A stretch of 44,065 bases of DNA from an uncultured Flavobacteriales bacterium (GCA_937925455.1 CALEWF010000056.1:1-44065), one strand, 5' to 3'. Shown: positions 19,055 through 28,780, counted from the stretch's first letter. Numbers and translations are program-made. The notes: generated by a model not told the origin, from the letters alone.

Positions 19055-20245
19055 TTAAGAAATAACATTCATTGCTTTTCCTACTTTAATAAAGGCAGCA
19101 ATGGCTTTATCCAAATGTTCTTTGGTGTGTGCAGCAGAAAGTTGAACACGAATACGCGCCTGACCTTTGGGTACTACTGGATAAAAGAAACCAATTACAT
19201 AAATACCTTCTTCAAGTAAGGCATCGGCAAATTCCTGAGAAAGCTTTGCATCATAAAGCATAATAGGAACGATGGCTGAATCACCGTCTTTAATGTCGAA
19301 ACCAGCTTTTTTAATTTCCTGTTTGAAATAACGGATATTTTCTTCCAGGCGGTCGCGTAATTCAGTGGTTTCGCTCAACATATCAAATACGGCAATAGAA
19401 GCGCCCACAATATGTGGAGCTAAGGAGTTTGAGAAAAGGTAAGGGCGTGAACGCTGGCGTAGCATTTCAATAATTTCTTTTTTTCCGGTGGTAAACCCGC
19501 CCATAGCTCCACCTAAAGCTTTCCCTAAGGTGCCGGTAATGATATCTACCCGGTGCATTACATTTTTAAGCTCTACCGTTCCTCTGCCAGTTTTACCGAT
19601 AAATCCGGTAGCATGGCTTTCATCTACCATTACTAATGCATTGTATTTTTCAGCTAAATCACAAATTTTATCTAGAGGAGCTACAAAACCATCCATTGAA
19701 AATACTCCATCCGTTACAATGATGCGAAACCGATGTTTTTGTGCTTCTTTGAGTTTTTCTTCCAAATCCTGCATGTCGCAATTTTTATAACGGTAGCGAT
19801 GTGCTTTGCATAAACGCACGCCATCAATGATGGAAGCATGGTTTAATTCATCTGAAATAATTGCATCTTCTTCTCCAAATAGTGGTTCAAATACACCCCC
19901 ATTGGCATCAAAGCAAGCTGCATACAGGATAGTATCTTCTTGACCGAGAAATTCAGCAATCTTGCGTTCTAATTCTTTATGTATATCCTGTGTACCGCAA
20001 ATAAAACGTACACTCGACATGCCATATCCATGCTTATCTAAGGTTTTATGTGCCGCTTCTATCACCTTAGGGTGTGAAGAAAGTCCAAGATAATTGTTGG
20101 CACAAAATATTAATACTTTCTTTCCGTTTTGCAGCGTTACCTCCGGGCCTTGCTCGCTGGTAATAATTCGTTCACGTTTAAATAAACCTGCTTCTTCTAT
20201 GCATTGAAGTTCTTGAGTAAGGTGTTGTTTGAATGCTCCGTACAT
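19055..20245 (-). CDS. kbl: Glycine C-acetyltransferase (2-amino-3-ketobutyrate CoA ligase)
   Basis: PLP enzyme of threonine catabolism, 396 aa: converts 2-amino-3-ketobutyrate and CoA to glycine and acetyl-CoA. It belongs to the alpha-oxoamine synthase group. Visible motifs are FCANNYLGLSSHP, SSVRFICGTQDIHKELE, the cofactor segment VDESHATGFIGKTGRG, and the PLP lysine in GTLGKALGG. Kbl is preferred over BioF and serine palmitoyltransferase by FICGTQDIHK and by overall match to Kbl. The threonine dehydrogenase partner (tdh) is not adjacent. The ATG at 20245 is chosen because the -7 box lies at 20266-20273, inside the longer frame that starts at 20284. Confidence 0.92.
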   Translation of the reverse strand: MYGAFKQHLTQELQCIEEAGLFKRERIITSEQGPEVTLQNGKKVLIFCANNYLGLSSHPKVIEAAHKTLDKHGYGMSSVRFICGTQDIHKELERKIAEFLGQEDTILYAACFDANGGVFEPLFGEEDAIISDELNHASIIDGVRLCKAHRYRYKNCDMQDLEEKLKEAQKHRFRIIVTDGVFSMDGFVAPLDKICDLAEKYNALVMVDESHATGFIGKTGRGTVELKNVMHRVDIITGTLGKALGGAMGGFTTGKKEIIEMLRQRSRPYLFSNSLAPHIVGASIAVFDMLSETTELRDRLEENIRYFKQEIKKAGFDIKDGDSAIVPIMLYDAKLSQEFADALLEEGIYVIGFFYPVVPKGQARIRVQLSAAHTKEHLDKAIAAFIKVGKAMNVIS

Positions 20246-20265
20246 AATACAATGCTTGATGGATA

Positions 20266-20273
20266 CAAAAGTA
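20266..20273 (-). promoter_or_regulatory. -7 promoter box of the kbl-yicC-gmk operon
   Basis: TACTTTTG on the minus strand, matching TAnnTTTG, 20 bp upstream of the kbl ATG. It is followed upstream by the terminator of the preceding gene, so kbl begins a new transcript. Confidence 0.7.
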
Positions 20274-20297
20274 CATTTATTCATGAATGCTGAAAAT

Positions 20298-20326
20298 AAA
20301 AAAGCCCTGACCGGCAGGGCTTTTTT
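20298..20326 (-). terminator. Terminator of the Omp28-like gene
   Basis: Perfect inverted repeat AAAAAAGCCCTG / CAGGGCTTTTTT with loop ACCGG (stem 20298-20309 with 20315-20326). Read on the minus strand it lies 18 bp after the Omp28-like stop codon. The symmetry lets it work in both directions. Confidence 0.9.
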
Positions 20327-20344
20327 ATAAGTTCATTGTTTTGA

Positions 20345-21199
20345 TTAATTGGGAGTAGCATTTACAAAATCCCAATTTGCACCGTTTTTTTTCCAGATAA
20401 TACTAATTACTTCCAGTTCATTAACTTTCCAATTTGACTCTAATGGCACTACATATCCTTTATGAAAAATATCACCAGCAGATGCGCCACTTGTAGTAAT
20501 AGTTTCACCCCATGGATCTTCACCGGCAAAGCCTAACAATACCTTGTGGTGTTCAAATTCATTGATGTAATTGTCTCCTACTTGTTGTGGTGCAATTACT
20601 TTTTTAGCAATTAAATAGACTCCCATTTTATATTCCCCACTTAAGTTGCTAAATGCTTTGGCATAGGCATTTATATTTATTTTACCTGAATTAGCGCCAC
20701 CACCTACAGTCCAATGCACCCCTGTGCCTATGGTAGGAGTGGTTGATATAATTGAATTAATTTCATTAGAGGCTTGACCTAAGTTTTGATCTACATAAGT
20801 GTTATTTGCTACAAAAGTGGGGGTACCATTGTAGTCCCATCGGGCTGAAAAAGCATCATATACCGGAGAATTTCGAGGAGTAGTTAAATCATCATTCGTT
20901 TGTATAGTAAATGCTACAATATTTCCTTTATTATTTTCATAAAATTGATTGAAAGCATTCATGCCAAAACTCCCACATGCAAAACACCAGGTTGCCGTGT
21001 ATTTAAAAAACATACCATTTTGTTTAGTAGGAATAATTACACAACTACCATCATCAACATTAGCCGATGGATTGAAGTTAACAGCATCAGCATTTAAGCA
21101 GCCTCTTATAGGTTCTGAATTGTTTTCGGGAGCACAGGATGTTAAAAATGTAATTACTGTTACAATTATAACATTTACAATTGATTTATTAGTTTTCAT
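20345..21199 (-). CDS. Omp28-related lipoprotein with thioredoxin-like motif
   Basis: 284 aa. A lipoprotein signal ends in TFLTSC (Cys about 22), so surface or periplasmic lipid anchoring is expected. Next is a cysteine-bounded acidic repeat, GCLNADAVNFNPSANVDDGSC written as GCLNADAVNFNP and NVDDGSC (about 34-54), a calcium-binding-type module frequent in Bacteroidota secreted proteins. The main domain starts FFKYTATWCFACGSFG: a CxxC in thioredoxin-like context (WCFAC, about 71-75). The rest resembles Omp28/P. gingivalis-type outer membrane proteins. No neighbour defines a function. It ends in a strong terminator. The family call is moderate and any redox role is inferred. Confidence 0.78.
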   Translation of the reverse strand: MKTNKSIVNVIIVTVITFLTSCAPENNSEPIRGCLNADAVNFNPSANVDDGSCVIIPTKQNGMFFKYTATWCFACGSFGMNAFNQFYENNKGNIVAFTIQTNDDLTTPRNSPVYDAFSARWDYNGTPTFVANNTYVDQNLGQASNEINSIISTTPTIGTGVHWTVGGGANSGKININAYAKAFSNLSGEYKMGVYLIAKKVIAPQQVGDNYINEFEHHKVLLGFAGEDPWGETITTSGASAGDIFHKGYVVPLESNWKVNELEVISIIWKKNGANWDFVNATPN

Positions 21200-21247
21200 A
21201 CAATTTTTTTGTAAATTAAAATAAAAATTTTTAAAAAAACAATTTAT

Positions 21248-22225
21248 TTAACGTAGTCGTTGTTCCACATATTCAGGAATTTGTTTTTCTTTTTTTTGCT
21301 CCTTCATTTTGGCGATGTACTGATTGTAATTTTCTTTGGCCTTTTCTTTGTCTTTTTTACCATAATATGCATCACCTATCAGCAGCCACCAGGCAGGTTT
21401 TTGCGGGAACCATCGAATGTATGATGTAACTAATGTTAGGGTTTGGTCATATTGCTTCGCTTCGTTGTAATAATTCAGATATTCCGAAAGTATTTCAGAA
21501 AAATCATCGAACTTAAGACCATATAAATCTTTTCCAAATTTTGATTTCAATTCGTTTTCTGTTTTAATTTTCTCCAACCATGCCCAACCTTGGTAAGTAA
21601 AAATGGTTTGTATGAACGATGCGGCTTCTTTAAATTTTCTTTTTCCCGCTTCTTCTTGTGCTTTGGTTCTGGCGACCTGGAGAAGCTTTACAGCTACTTC
21701 TTCGGTATTGATATAAGCCTCCGGATATTTTAATGAATCGTATGTGGCCATGGCTTCTTTGGGTTTTTGAAGTTGCAAAAGCTTTTCAGCCCGGGCTTTG
21801 ATGGCCGGAGAAATATCACTGCGTTCTTCCTTTTCATAGAATGCGCTTTCATTTTTCCAGGAAAATATTCCGCAGATGATTTCCGTTTTACCGGGAACAG
21901 ATGAGCATAGTTCAATACCTTTTTCTGGCAAATAGTTACAACGAACAAAATTTTCCGGATAAAATGTAAGCTGGTGTTTTATTTTCTCTAAAAAAATTAC
22001 TTCCTCATCGTTTACTTCTCCATAAAGCATCAACTCTTTGGTGTTTTTATTGTAGCCTATACAAGCTGCCCGATATTTTTTTGAAAACATTTTAATCCCA
22101 TTGCTCTGCACCGGAATGATGGTAATATGAGAAGGCATGTCCGTTTTTTTAATTGCCGTTTGAGCCGTGGTAATTAAACTTAACAAAACGAAGGTCATCG
22201 TTAAAAAAGTCATTCTTTTAAACAT
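21248..22225 (-). CDS. Secreted protein with TPR-like helical part, function unknown
   Basis: 325 aa. A signal peptide covers about residues 1-22 (cut after TTAQ). The region from about 25 to 135 is beta-rich, with two cysteines in a CSSVPGKTEIICG segment. The part from about 145 to 325 is helical, and its C-terminus WWLLIGDAYYGKKDKEKAKENYNQY (key part GDAYYGKKDKEKAKENY) is one tetratricopeptide repeat. It is not recognised as a named family. A -7 box lies at 22267-22274. It is divergent from addA and followed by the Omp28-like gene after 48 bp, possibly on the same transcript. Confidence 0.75.
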   Translation of the reverse strand: MFKRMTFLTMTFVLLSLITTAQTAIKKTDMPSHITIIPVQSNGIKMFSKKYRAACIGYNKNTKELMLYGEVNDEEVIFLEKIKHQLTFYPENFVRCNYLPEKGIELCSSVPGKTEIICGIFSWKNESAFYEKEERSDISPAIKARAEKLLQLQKPKEAMATYDSLKYPEAYINTEEVAVKLLQVARTKAQEEAGKRKFKEAASFIQTIFTYQGWAWLEKIKTENELKSKFGKDLYGLKFDDFSEILSEYLNYYNEAKQYDQTLTLVTSYIRWFPQKPAWWLLIGDAYYGKKDKEKAKENYNQYIAKMKEQKKEKQIPEYVEQRLR

Positions 22226-22266
22226 ACATTACTTGTTTTTGAGTATTGAAGAAATGCAAACATTAT

Positions 22267-22274
22267 CAAAGGTA
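22267..22274 (-). promoter_or_regulatory. -7 promoter box of the secreted TPR-like gene
   Basis: TACCTTTG on the minus strand, 41 bp upstream of the ATG at 22225. It matches TAnnTTTG; no clear -33 element is seen. Confidence 0.6.
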
Positions 22275-22356
22275 GGAATCTTCCTGTTTTTTTGTTGATA
22301 ATTTATAGCTGTTTCATTACAAGAATTAAAAATGATTTTTGATATTTATCCACATC

Positions 22357-25300
22357 ATGCCAAAGTTAAAGATATACAAAGCATCTGCCGGATCAGGAAA
22401 AACATTTCAGTTGGTAAGGGAGTATTTGTTGATTGTGTTTAATAATCCGGATGATTTTCAGCATGTGTTGGGGGTAACCTTTACCAACAAGGCTACCGGA
22501 GAAATGAAAAGTCGGATATTAGAGGAGCTGGACAAGCTTTCGTCGGGGAAGCCCTCTGAACATTTGCATGCATTGATGGAGCATTTTAAAAAACCGGAAG
22601 CTTGGATTAAACAACGAGCTACCGTGTTGTATAGTCGGGCACTTCATCAGTATCATGAATTTCACATACAAACCATTGATAGTTTTTTTCAGCGAATTAT
22701 TCGTGGATTTGCACGCGATATTGGGCTTACTGCCGGTTTTAACTTAGAGTTAGATACCGATACTGTACTAAATATATGTATTGAGGATTTGATGAATGAA
22801 TTGCAGGAAGATAGCGAGCATGGAGATTGGTTGATTCGTTTTGCAGAGCAGCGTATAGAAGACAATAAGCATTGGGATTTGCAAAGCGAATTATTTAAGT
22901 TTTCAAAAGAAGTATTCAAAGAAAAATTTTCCGCCATAGCCGATGATATCATTGCATTTGTTGAAGATAAAAACAAAATGAAAGCCTTATTTTCTACCAT
23001 TCGTTCGCAGGTGAATGATTTTGAAAAAAAAATGGATGAGTTAGGGACGAAAGGATTGGAAATTATAGAGGCATATCATTTGGAAATTGAAGATTTTAGT
23101 TATGGGAAATCTGGATTTGCTTCAGTTTTTCAGAAAGTTAAAAATCAAGATTTTGATTTTGGCACAAGAATATTAGGCGCTCCGAATAATGAAAATGCCT
23201 GGTATTCAAAATCCAAATCAAAAGAAATTATAGAAAAAATTACGAATGTATATCCACTACTTAATCCCGTTTTATGTGAAATTATTGATTTGTACAAGCA
23301 AGAAGGCAAGGTTTATTTTGCTGCTCATAATGCTCAAAAATATTTGTATCAATTAGGAGTATTATCGTTGATTTTACAATATATCCGAAAGTACAGAGAT
23401 GAGCAGGATGTAATTTTAATGCCTGATACGGCGCCGTTAATTCATCAGATTGTAAAGCACAATGAGGAAGCTTTTATCTATGAAAAAACCGGAACCTATT
23501 TTCATCATTTTTTGCTGGATGAGTTTCAGGATACCTCCGAGCTTCAATGGGAAAACTTTAAACCCCTTATCAGTAACAGCATTTCGCAAGATTATGTGAG
23601 TTTATTAGTAGGCGATGTAAAGCAATCCATTTATCGGTTTCGAAACGGTGATTGGCGATTGTTGATGTACAAAGCCCAGCAAGATATTCCATATTCGGAG
23701 GTTATCTCCATGGATACCAACTACCGTAGCGCCGAAATGATTGTACGGTTTAACAATACGCTATTTTCCCTTATTCCACCCATGTTAGGCGAAGGGTTTA
23801 AAAAATTATTTCAGTGTGCAGGTGTTGATTCGGAAGTTCCCGGTTGGTTTGAATTAGCGTATGCAAATCAAGCCCAGCGATTTAACCCCAAAAACGGAAA
23901 AGGGTATATACTGGCACAAAAGTTTCTAAAAGATAAAGAATCAAATAGCCCTGAACCTGCATTAGATGCCATGATTTCGATAATTCAAGATGCCTTGTCA
24001 CGTGGGTATGGTTTGCGAGACGTAGTGATTTTATGTAGGAAATATAACGATGTGGAAAAGGCTTATGATTATCTCTCAACCTATGGTAACCCAGAATGGA
24101 AAATTGTATCTGAAAAATCGTTGCAATTAAAGAATAATGGCTATGTTCGGATGATTTTTTCGGCTCTCAGATGGTTAGCCTATCCGCAGGATTTGATTTC
24201 AAGGGCAAACTTGATTACAGAAGTTGCAAAATATAAGTTAAAAGTTTCAGATCAAGCATTATGGAATAATATTCAAAACCCACCGCCATTGCTTAATGAT
24301 TTTTTTGAGGATGCTGAAAACATTCGCCAGATGGTGATATTGGATGCTATAATTAGAATTCATGAATTGTTTGATGTTGCTGGATTATTTGATCGAAATG
24401 AAGATGTAATTTTTTTTCAAACACTGTTGGATGAGGTGATAGAGTTTATGAGAACCGGCGACCATACATTGGCAGCCTTGGTAGATTGGTTGGATGAAGC
24501 GGGTCTGGAAAAATCTTTACAACAATCAGAATCAATGAATGCCCTTCGCATTCTTACTATACACAAATCAAAAGGTTTAGAATTTCCTATAGTGATTATC
24601 CCATTTTTTAATTGGTCATTAAATCATGAAAATAATACGAATAATATTCTTTGGGAAAAACCCCCGGTTGAATTGGGTTGGGAAGTGCCTGTGATTCCAT
24701 TATCATATAATTCTAAACTTACAAAATCATACTTCGCTGAGCATTATCTCAATGAGCGTTTTGCTGCTTCCATGGATGCGTTGAATTTAATGTATGTGGC
24801 GCTTACCCGGGCAAAAAATGAATTGTATCTGTTTGTACAGGTTAATTCAGAAAGTGATAATAAAAATGAAGACAATTTGCCTAAAAATGTGGGGGAATTG
24901 CTATTTGATAGCATAAAAAGTAAAACAGAAGTAAATGACTCAAGAAATTTATTTGTTTCGCTTTATTCTAATTTTTCTGAATCTGAAATGGTTTTAGAAT
25001 TAGGTGAAAAAGTTGGTTCGAATGAAGAAAAAAAGAAAACGGAAGAATCCTTTTTACAACATGATTTTTTAATGAAACTTCCCTGGAAAAAATTATCTGT
25101 TCAATCACTTTCTGCAAATTATCTGGATGCCATAGGTGAAGAACGAAGAAAAGGAATTGTTATTCATCAGTTACTGTCGAAGTTGAGGCACATGGATGAT
25201 TTTCAGCGACTCATTGCTGAAGTTACAATGTATGGACCTGATGCCGGTTGGATAGCAGAGGAGTTAATTCAATTAAAAAATGAATTTACATCGCACCCAT

Positions 25301-25563
25301 TATTGCATACATGGTTTGATAGTAAGCTTGACGTAATGACAGAGCAATCTATAATTGCTTCGGATGGAAAAACATATCGTCCGGACCGAATTATTAGAAC
25401 AGCGAATGAAATCGTGGTAATTGATTTTAAAACCGGAGAACAACATCCTGAATACTTGCAGCAGGTGAAGCAATATAAAACCATTTTGCAAAATATCTAT
25501 CAAGAAACGGTGAACGCTTATTTGATATATATTTCTCCTTTACAGGTGATTGAAATAGAATAA
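22357..25563 (+). CDS. addA: AddA-like helicase-nuclease (UvrD/RecB family)
   Basis: Helicase and nuclease subunit for double-strand-break processing, 1068 aa. Walker A ASAGSGKT is at residues 9-16. The helicase motifs follow in order: GVTFTNKATGEMKSR (Ia), LLDEFQDTSELQW (II), GDVKQSIYRFRNGD (III), MDTNYRS (IV), LTIHKSKGLEFPIVI (V) and MYVALTRAKNELYLFV (VI). The C-terminus has the RecB-like nuclease YRPDRIIR...VVIDFKTGEQ, with the D and K of the PD-(D/E)XK core. The ATG at 22357 (MPKLK) is preferred to the upstream TTG, since the motif normally starts within the first ten residues. It overlaps addB by 1 bp (TAATG). Confidence 0.93.
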   Translation: MPKLKIYKASAGSGKTFQLVREYLLIVFNNPDDFQHVLGVTFTNKATGEMKSRILEELDKLSSGKPSEHLHALMEHFKKPEAWIKQRATVLYSRALHQYHEFHIQTIDSFFQRIIRGFARDIGLTAGFNLELDTDTVLNICIEDLMNELQEDSEHGDWLIRFAEQRIEDNKHWDLQSELFKFSKEVFKEKFSAIADDIIAFVEDKNKMKALFSTIRSQVNDFEKKMDELGTKGLEIIEAYHLEIEDFSYGKSGFASVFQKVKNQDFDFGTRILGAPNNENAWYSKSKSKEIIEKITNVYPLLNPVLCEIIDLYKQEGKVYFAAHNAQKYLYQLGVLSLILQYIRKYRDEQDVILMPDTAPLIHQIVKHNEEAFIYEKTGTYFHHFLLDEFQDTSELQWENFKPLISNSISQDYVSLLVGDVKQSIYRFRNGDWRLLMYKAQQDIPYSEVISMDTNYRSAEMIVRFNNTLFSLIPPMLGEGFKKLFQCAGVDSEVPGWFELAYANQAQRFNPKNGKGYILAQKFLKDKESNSPEPALDAMISIIQDALSRGYGLRDVVILCRKYNDVEKAYDYLSTYGNPEWKIVSEKSLQLKNNGYVRMIFSALRWLAYPQDLISRANLITEVAKYKLKVSDQALWNNIQNPPPLLNDFFEDAENIRQMVILDAIIRIHELFDVAGLFDRNEDVIFFQTLLDEVIEFMRTGDHTLAALVDWLDEAGLEKSLQQSESMNALRILTIHKSKGLEFPIVIIPFFNWSLNHENNTNNILWEKPPVELGWEVPVIPLSYNSKLTKSYFAEHYLNERFAASMDALNLMYVALTRAKNELYLFVQVNSESDNKNEDNLPKNVGELLFDSIKSKTEVNDSRNLFVSLYSNFSESEMVLELGEKVGSNEEKKKTEESFLQHDFLMKLPWKKLSVQSLSANYLDAIGEERRKGIVIHQLLSKLRHMDDFQRLIAEVTMYGPDAGWIAEELIQLKNEFTSHPLLHTWFDSKLDVMTEQSIIASDGKTYRPDRIIRTANEIVVIDFKTGEQHPEYLQQVKQYKTILQNIYQETVNAYLIYISPLQVIEIE

Positions 25564-28463
25564 TGATGCAACCTTTTTTACAAGATATAGCCGATGCATT
25601 GATGAAATTTACTCCGCATGAGTTGGAGAAAATCATCGTGCTTTTCCCTAATCGTCGTGCCATTCAGTTCCTTAAATCCAGGTTGATTGTCAGCGCCCAT
25701 GGTCAATCGTTTATTTTACCTAAAATGCAGGCAATTGATGATTTTGTTGCTTCGTTAGTGCCATTTGCTATAGCCGATGCTGTTTCCATGAATGCTACAT
25801 TGTTTACTATTTTTAAACGATTGGGCATTCATCATGAATCGTATGACTTATTCTTTAGTTGGGGGGAGATGTTGGTTCGTGATTTTGATGAGTTGGATAA
25901 GTATTTGGCAAATCCTGATCAGGTATTTCGTATGTTGCTTGGCGAAAAAGAAATTGCAGGCCAGTTTGCCTATTTAGACGAAGAACAAATCAAAGCCATT
26001 CAACATTTTTGGAGCTCCTTTAATCCGAATAAACTCAGTAAAGAGCAGGAATTATTTCTGGCTTTATGGAAATCGTTGCCAAAAATATATCAACAATTCA
26101 ATCATGAGTTGAGTACTTCCGGTAGAACCTATATGGGGCATGCTTACCGGTTATTGGCAGAAAATCCGGCTTCTTATTTTAATTATCAAATTCATCCTAA
26201 AACCAAGTTTATTATTGCCGGATTTAACTGGATAACTCCAGCGGAAGCAGCTATTTTTACTTATTTAAGAAAACATTACGATATTTCTTTTTATTGGGAT
26301 GTGGATGTCCATTATACCGAACCGGTGATTCATGAAGCAGGGTATTTTTTTAGAAAATACAGTTCACGTTTCCCCTCCAAGTTACTCCCAAGGAACAGTA
26401 TTAATGTATTTAATAAATCCGTTACTTTTTACAATTGTTCGAAGTTTTTAGCGCAAGCGCAGCAAGCAGCACAGGTTATTCGCTCTATTCAACATAAAGA
26501 TGAAACCATTGCCCTGATTCTTCCTGATGAATCTCGGCTACCTGTGGTTTTAGCTGCTTTGGCCGAGCTGGAAGAGTTGAATGTAACCATGGGGATTCAA
26601 ATTAAAAATTCACAAGCTGCATCTTTTGTATCGCAATGGTTAGAATTATTGCTTTTTGCTCGTAAAGAAGGCGAGGAGTATTATTATCATATAACCCGTT
26701 TAAATCATTTCATCCAACATCCCCTTATTATATCCATGCTGGGGGAGGTGGGTTTAAATAATTGGAATAATATCATAAAAAATCTTACTGAAAATATTTT
26801 TGCTATAAATCATTTTCCGGAATGGATGAAACCTTTGCAATATATTCTCACTCCACCGGCTGACGGAATACGTCTGCTTGTTCAGCTCAAAGAATTTTTC
26901 CACAATTACATTCAAAGGGTAGCTGCCAATCAGCATTTATCTGAAGAAGCAAATAAAAATAATATTCAGGGAAATTTTCATACGGAATTAAACCTTGCTT
27001 TTTATCAAGCCTTATCAAAATTAATTCATTCTTGCGTAGAAAATAACTTAGAATTTTCTGTACAAACCGCATCCCGTCTTATACAACGAATGTTGCATCA
27101 AACCCGGGTTCCGTTTCAGTCTGATAGTACAGGGCGAATACAAATCATGGGATTTTTAGAGTCGCAGTGTCTTGACTTTGATCATATATTTATTTTAGAT
27201 TTTAATGAAGGTGTTGTTCCGCCGGGCGTATCGCAAGGATCATACATTCCTTTTTCCATCCGAAAGGGATTTGGCTTACCCGTTCCCGAAGACCATTACC
27301 GGATGTATGCGTATTTCTTTTATCGGCTCATGCATCAATCCAAAACCATGCATTTGTTTTACAACACTCTGGCCGACGGTATTACAAGCAGTGAGCCCAG
27401 TCGTTTTGTGGCACAAATCAAAGCAGAGTGTACTAATATTCAAATTAACGAGTTGAAACAGGATGCCCCGATCGCATTTAATCACGTATTATCCATTGAA
27501 GTACCCAAAACCTCTGAAATCTTAGATGCATTAAAGCGATATACAGATGAATCTAACAGTACCTATCTAACTCCTTCGGCACTGAATCAATACTTAGATT
27601 GCCGACTAAAATTTTATTTTCGATACATTGTAAACTTAGACGAAACCAAAGAAAAGACAGACAAAATAAATCCTGCAACCTTTGGAGATATCCTGCATGT
27701 TGCCATGCAGGATCTTTATTCCGAAGCTATCCAAACTAAAGGAACGGCTGAGTTTTCAAGACAAGACATACAGGGTTTGCATGCAACTATTCCATTATCC
27801 ATAAATCGTGCCTTTCATCAGGTTTTTTATGGGCAAAAACGTAATGAGCCCTTTCGCTTTGAGGGCACGTTATTAATTGCTAAAAATATATTGAAACGCT
27901 ATATTCAATCCATTCTCCAGTTTGATGAAGCCTACGCTCCCATTACGTTATTACGTATGGAGAAAAGAGATGAAATCACCTTGCATTTGGGGGGGAAAAA
28001 CATTCGAATTGGTGGGAAAATTGATCGTTTGGATATATCAAACGGCATAGTTCGCGTGATTGATTACAAAACTGGTTCGAGTGAAAAGAAAACCACATTT
28101 CATTCTATTGAACAACTTTTTGAATTTCATTCCAAAGATCGTCCGGGCTATGTGTTTCAGGTGATGTTGTATGCATACATCACCGACCATTTGATGAAGA
28201 AGGATATCCCCATTCAGCCTGGATTACTCTTTGTACGCGATTCCTTCAAAGAAACATTTCAAACGACCATTCAACAGGTAATTGATAAAAAAACCGAAAC
28301 TGTAAACGATTACAGAACATATAAAAATGAAATAGAAAAAGGCTTAAGTCAAGTAATTGCTGATCTATTTAACCCCGAAATACCATTCTCTCAAACTCCT
28401 CATATAGAAATTTGTAAAAATTGTGCCTACCAAAAGATTTGTCGTAAAGATTTATTAGAATAA
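25563..28463 (+). CDS. addB: AddB-like nuclease subunit (PD-(D/E)XK, Fe-S)
   Basis: Partner of AddA, 966 aa. The N-terminus has a divergent helicase-like fold with IIVLFPNRRAIQFLKSRL (about 22-39, parts IVLFPNRRA) and no intact Walker A. Helicase-like motifs recur at DHIFILDFNEGVVPP (near 540). The C-terminal nuclease reads LTPSALNQYLDCRLKFYF, GDILHVAMQDLY, GGKIDRLD and VIDYKTGS. A cysteine cluster, CKNCAYQKIC at the C-terminus together with the Cys in LDCRLKF, fits the iron-sulphur cluster of AddB nucleases. The overlap with addA implies a fixed complex ratio. AddAB replaces RecBCD in making 3' ends for RecA; in this group I expect chi-like regulation, but none can be read here. Confidence 0.9.
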   Translation: MMQPFLQDIADALMKFTPHELEKIIVLFPNRRAIQFLKSRLIVSAHGQSFILPKMQAIDDFVASLVPFAIADAVSMNATLFTIFKRLGIHHESYDLFFSWGEMLVRDFDELDKYLANPDQVFRMLLGEKEIAGQFAYLDEEQIKAIQHFWSSFNPNKLSKEQELFLALWKSLPKIYQQFNHELSTSGRTYMGHAYRLLAENPASYFNYQIHPKTKFIIAGFNWITPAEAAIFTYLRKHYDISFYWDVDVHYTEPVIHEAGYFFRKYSSRFPSKLLPRNSINVFNKSVTFYNCSKFLAQAQQAAQVIRSIQHKDETIALILPDESRLPVVLAALAELEELNVTMGIQIKNSQAASFVSQWLELLLFARKEGEEYYYHITRLNHFIQHPLIISMLGEVGLNNWNNIIKNLTENIFAINHFPEWMKPLQYILTPPADGIRLLVQLKEFFHNYIQRVAANQHLSEEANKNNIQGNFHTELNLAFYQALSKLIHSCVENNLEFSVQTASRLIQRMLHQTRVPFQSDSTGRIQIMGFLESQCLDFDHIFILDFNEGVVPPGVSQGSYIPFSIRKGFGLPVPEDHYRMYAYFFYRLMHQSKTMHLFYNTLADGITSSEPSRFVAQIKAECTNIQINELKQDAPIAFNHVLSIEVPKTSEILDALKRYTDESNSTYLTPSALNQYLDCRLKFYFRYIVNLDETKEKTDKINPATFGDILHVAMQDLYSEAIQTKGTAEFSRQDIQGLHATIPLSINRAFHQVFYGQKRNEPFRFEGTLLIAKNILKRYIQSILQFDEAYAPITLLRMEKRDEITLHLGGKNIRIGGKIDRLDISNGIVRVIDYKTGSSEKKTTFHSIEQLFEFHSKDRPGYVFQVMLYAYITDHLMKKDIPIQPGLLFVRDSFKETFQTTIQQVIDKKTETVNDYRTYKNEIEKGLSQVIADLFNPEIPFSQTPHIEICKNCAYQKICRKDLLE

Positions 28464-28515
28464 CTCTTTTCATTGTATGATAATTTTTATTCCGAATTTG
28501 CGATTATATTTAATA

Positions 28516-28719
28516 TGGCTGCTTAATGCGGCTGTCCGTTACAAGTCCTCGGGGCTCAGCCACACAGGGCATCGGGGTAGCGGTGTCTTCGTGCCCTCAG
28601 CCCCGCTACCCCGTGCCCTGTGGGCTTCGCCCCTGCGGGCTTTCCACTGCCATCCGCAGCAGATGGGGCAGCGGGTGAATTCACCCCTACCAGAGAGAGA
28701 AACACACGGTTGCCCCCCT
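28516..28719 (+). repeat. GC-rich palindromic repeat, copy 4 (long form)
   Basis: Forward copy between the convergent addB and pth genes. Hairpin core 28551-28633: inner arms GGGGTAGCGG (28574-28583) and CCGCTACCCC (28603-28612) with a 19-nt loop, middle arms CACAGGGCA (28563-28571) and TGCCCTGTG (28614-28622), outer arms GGGGC..GCC and GGC..GCCCC. The tail holds a perfect 14-bp palindrome GGGTGAATTCACCC. The frame at 28477-28722 is an artefact of the repeat. The rest of this 317-bp gap shows nothing else. Confidence 0.92.
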
Positions 28720-28780
28720 TAAAAAACCTATGAAAATGTTAAGATATAATTGTTAAGATATAATTAGTTAAAGCAGTCAG

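Noticed and set aside
19055..20245. BioF or serine palmitoyltransferase as the identity of the PLP enzyme
   Set aside because: The SSVRFICGTQDIHK and VDESHATGFIGKTGRG segments match Kbl best, and no biotin or sphingolipid genes are near.
22339..22356. Upstream TTG start for addA
   Set aside because: AddA-type proteins start just before the Walker A motif, and the ATG at 22357 fits that position.
28477..28722. ORF with the peptide SGLSHTGHRGSGVFVPS, also at 15012-15332 and in similar frames at 6984-7256 and 38261-38538
   Set aside because: These frames fall inside the repeat element. Similar peptides appear in every copy because the DNA repeats, not because a protein is conserved.
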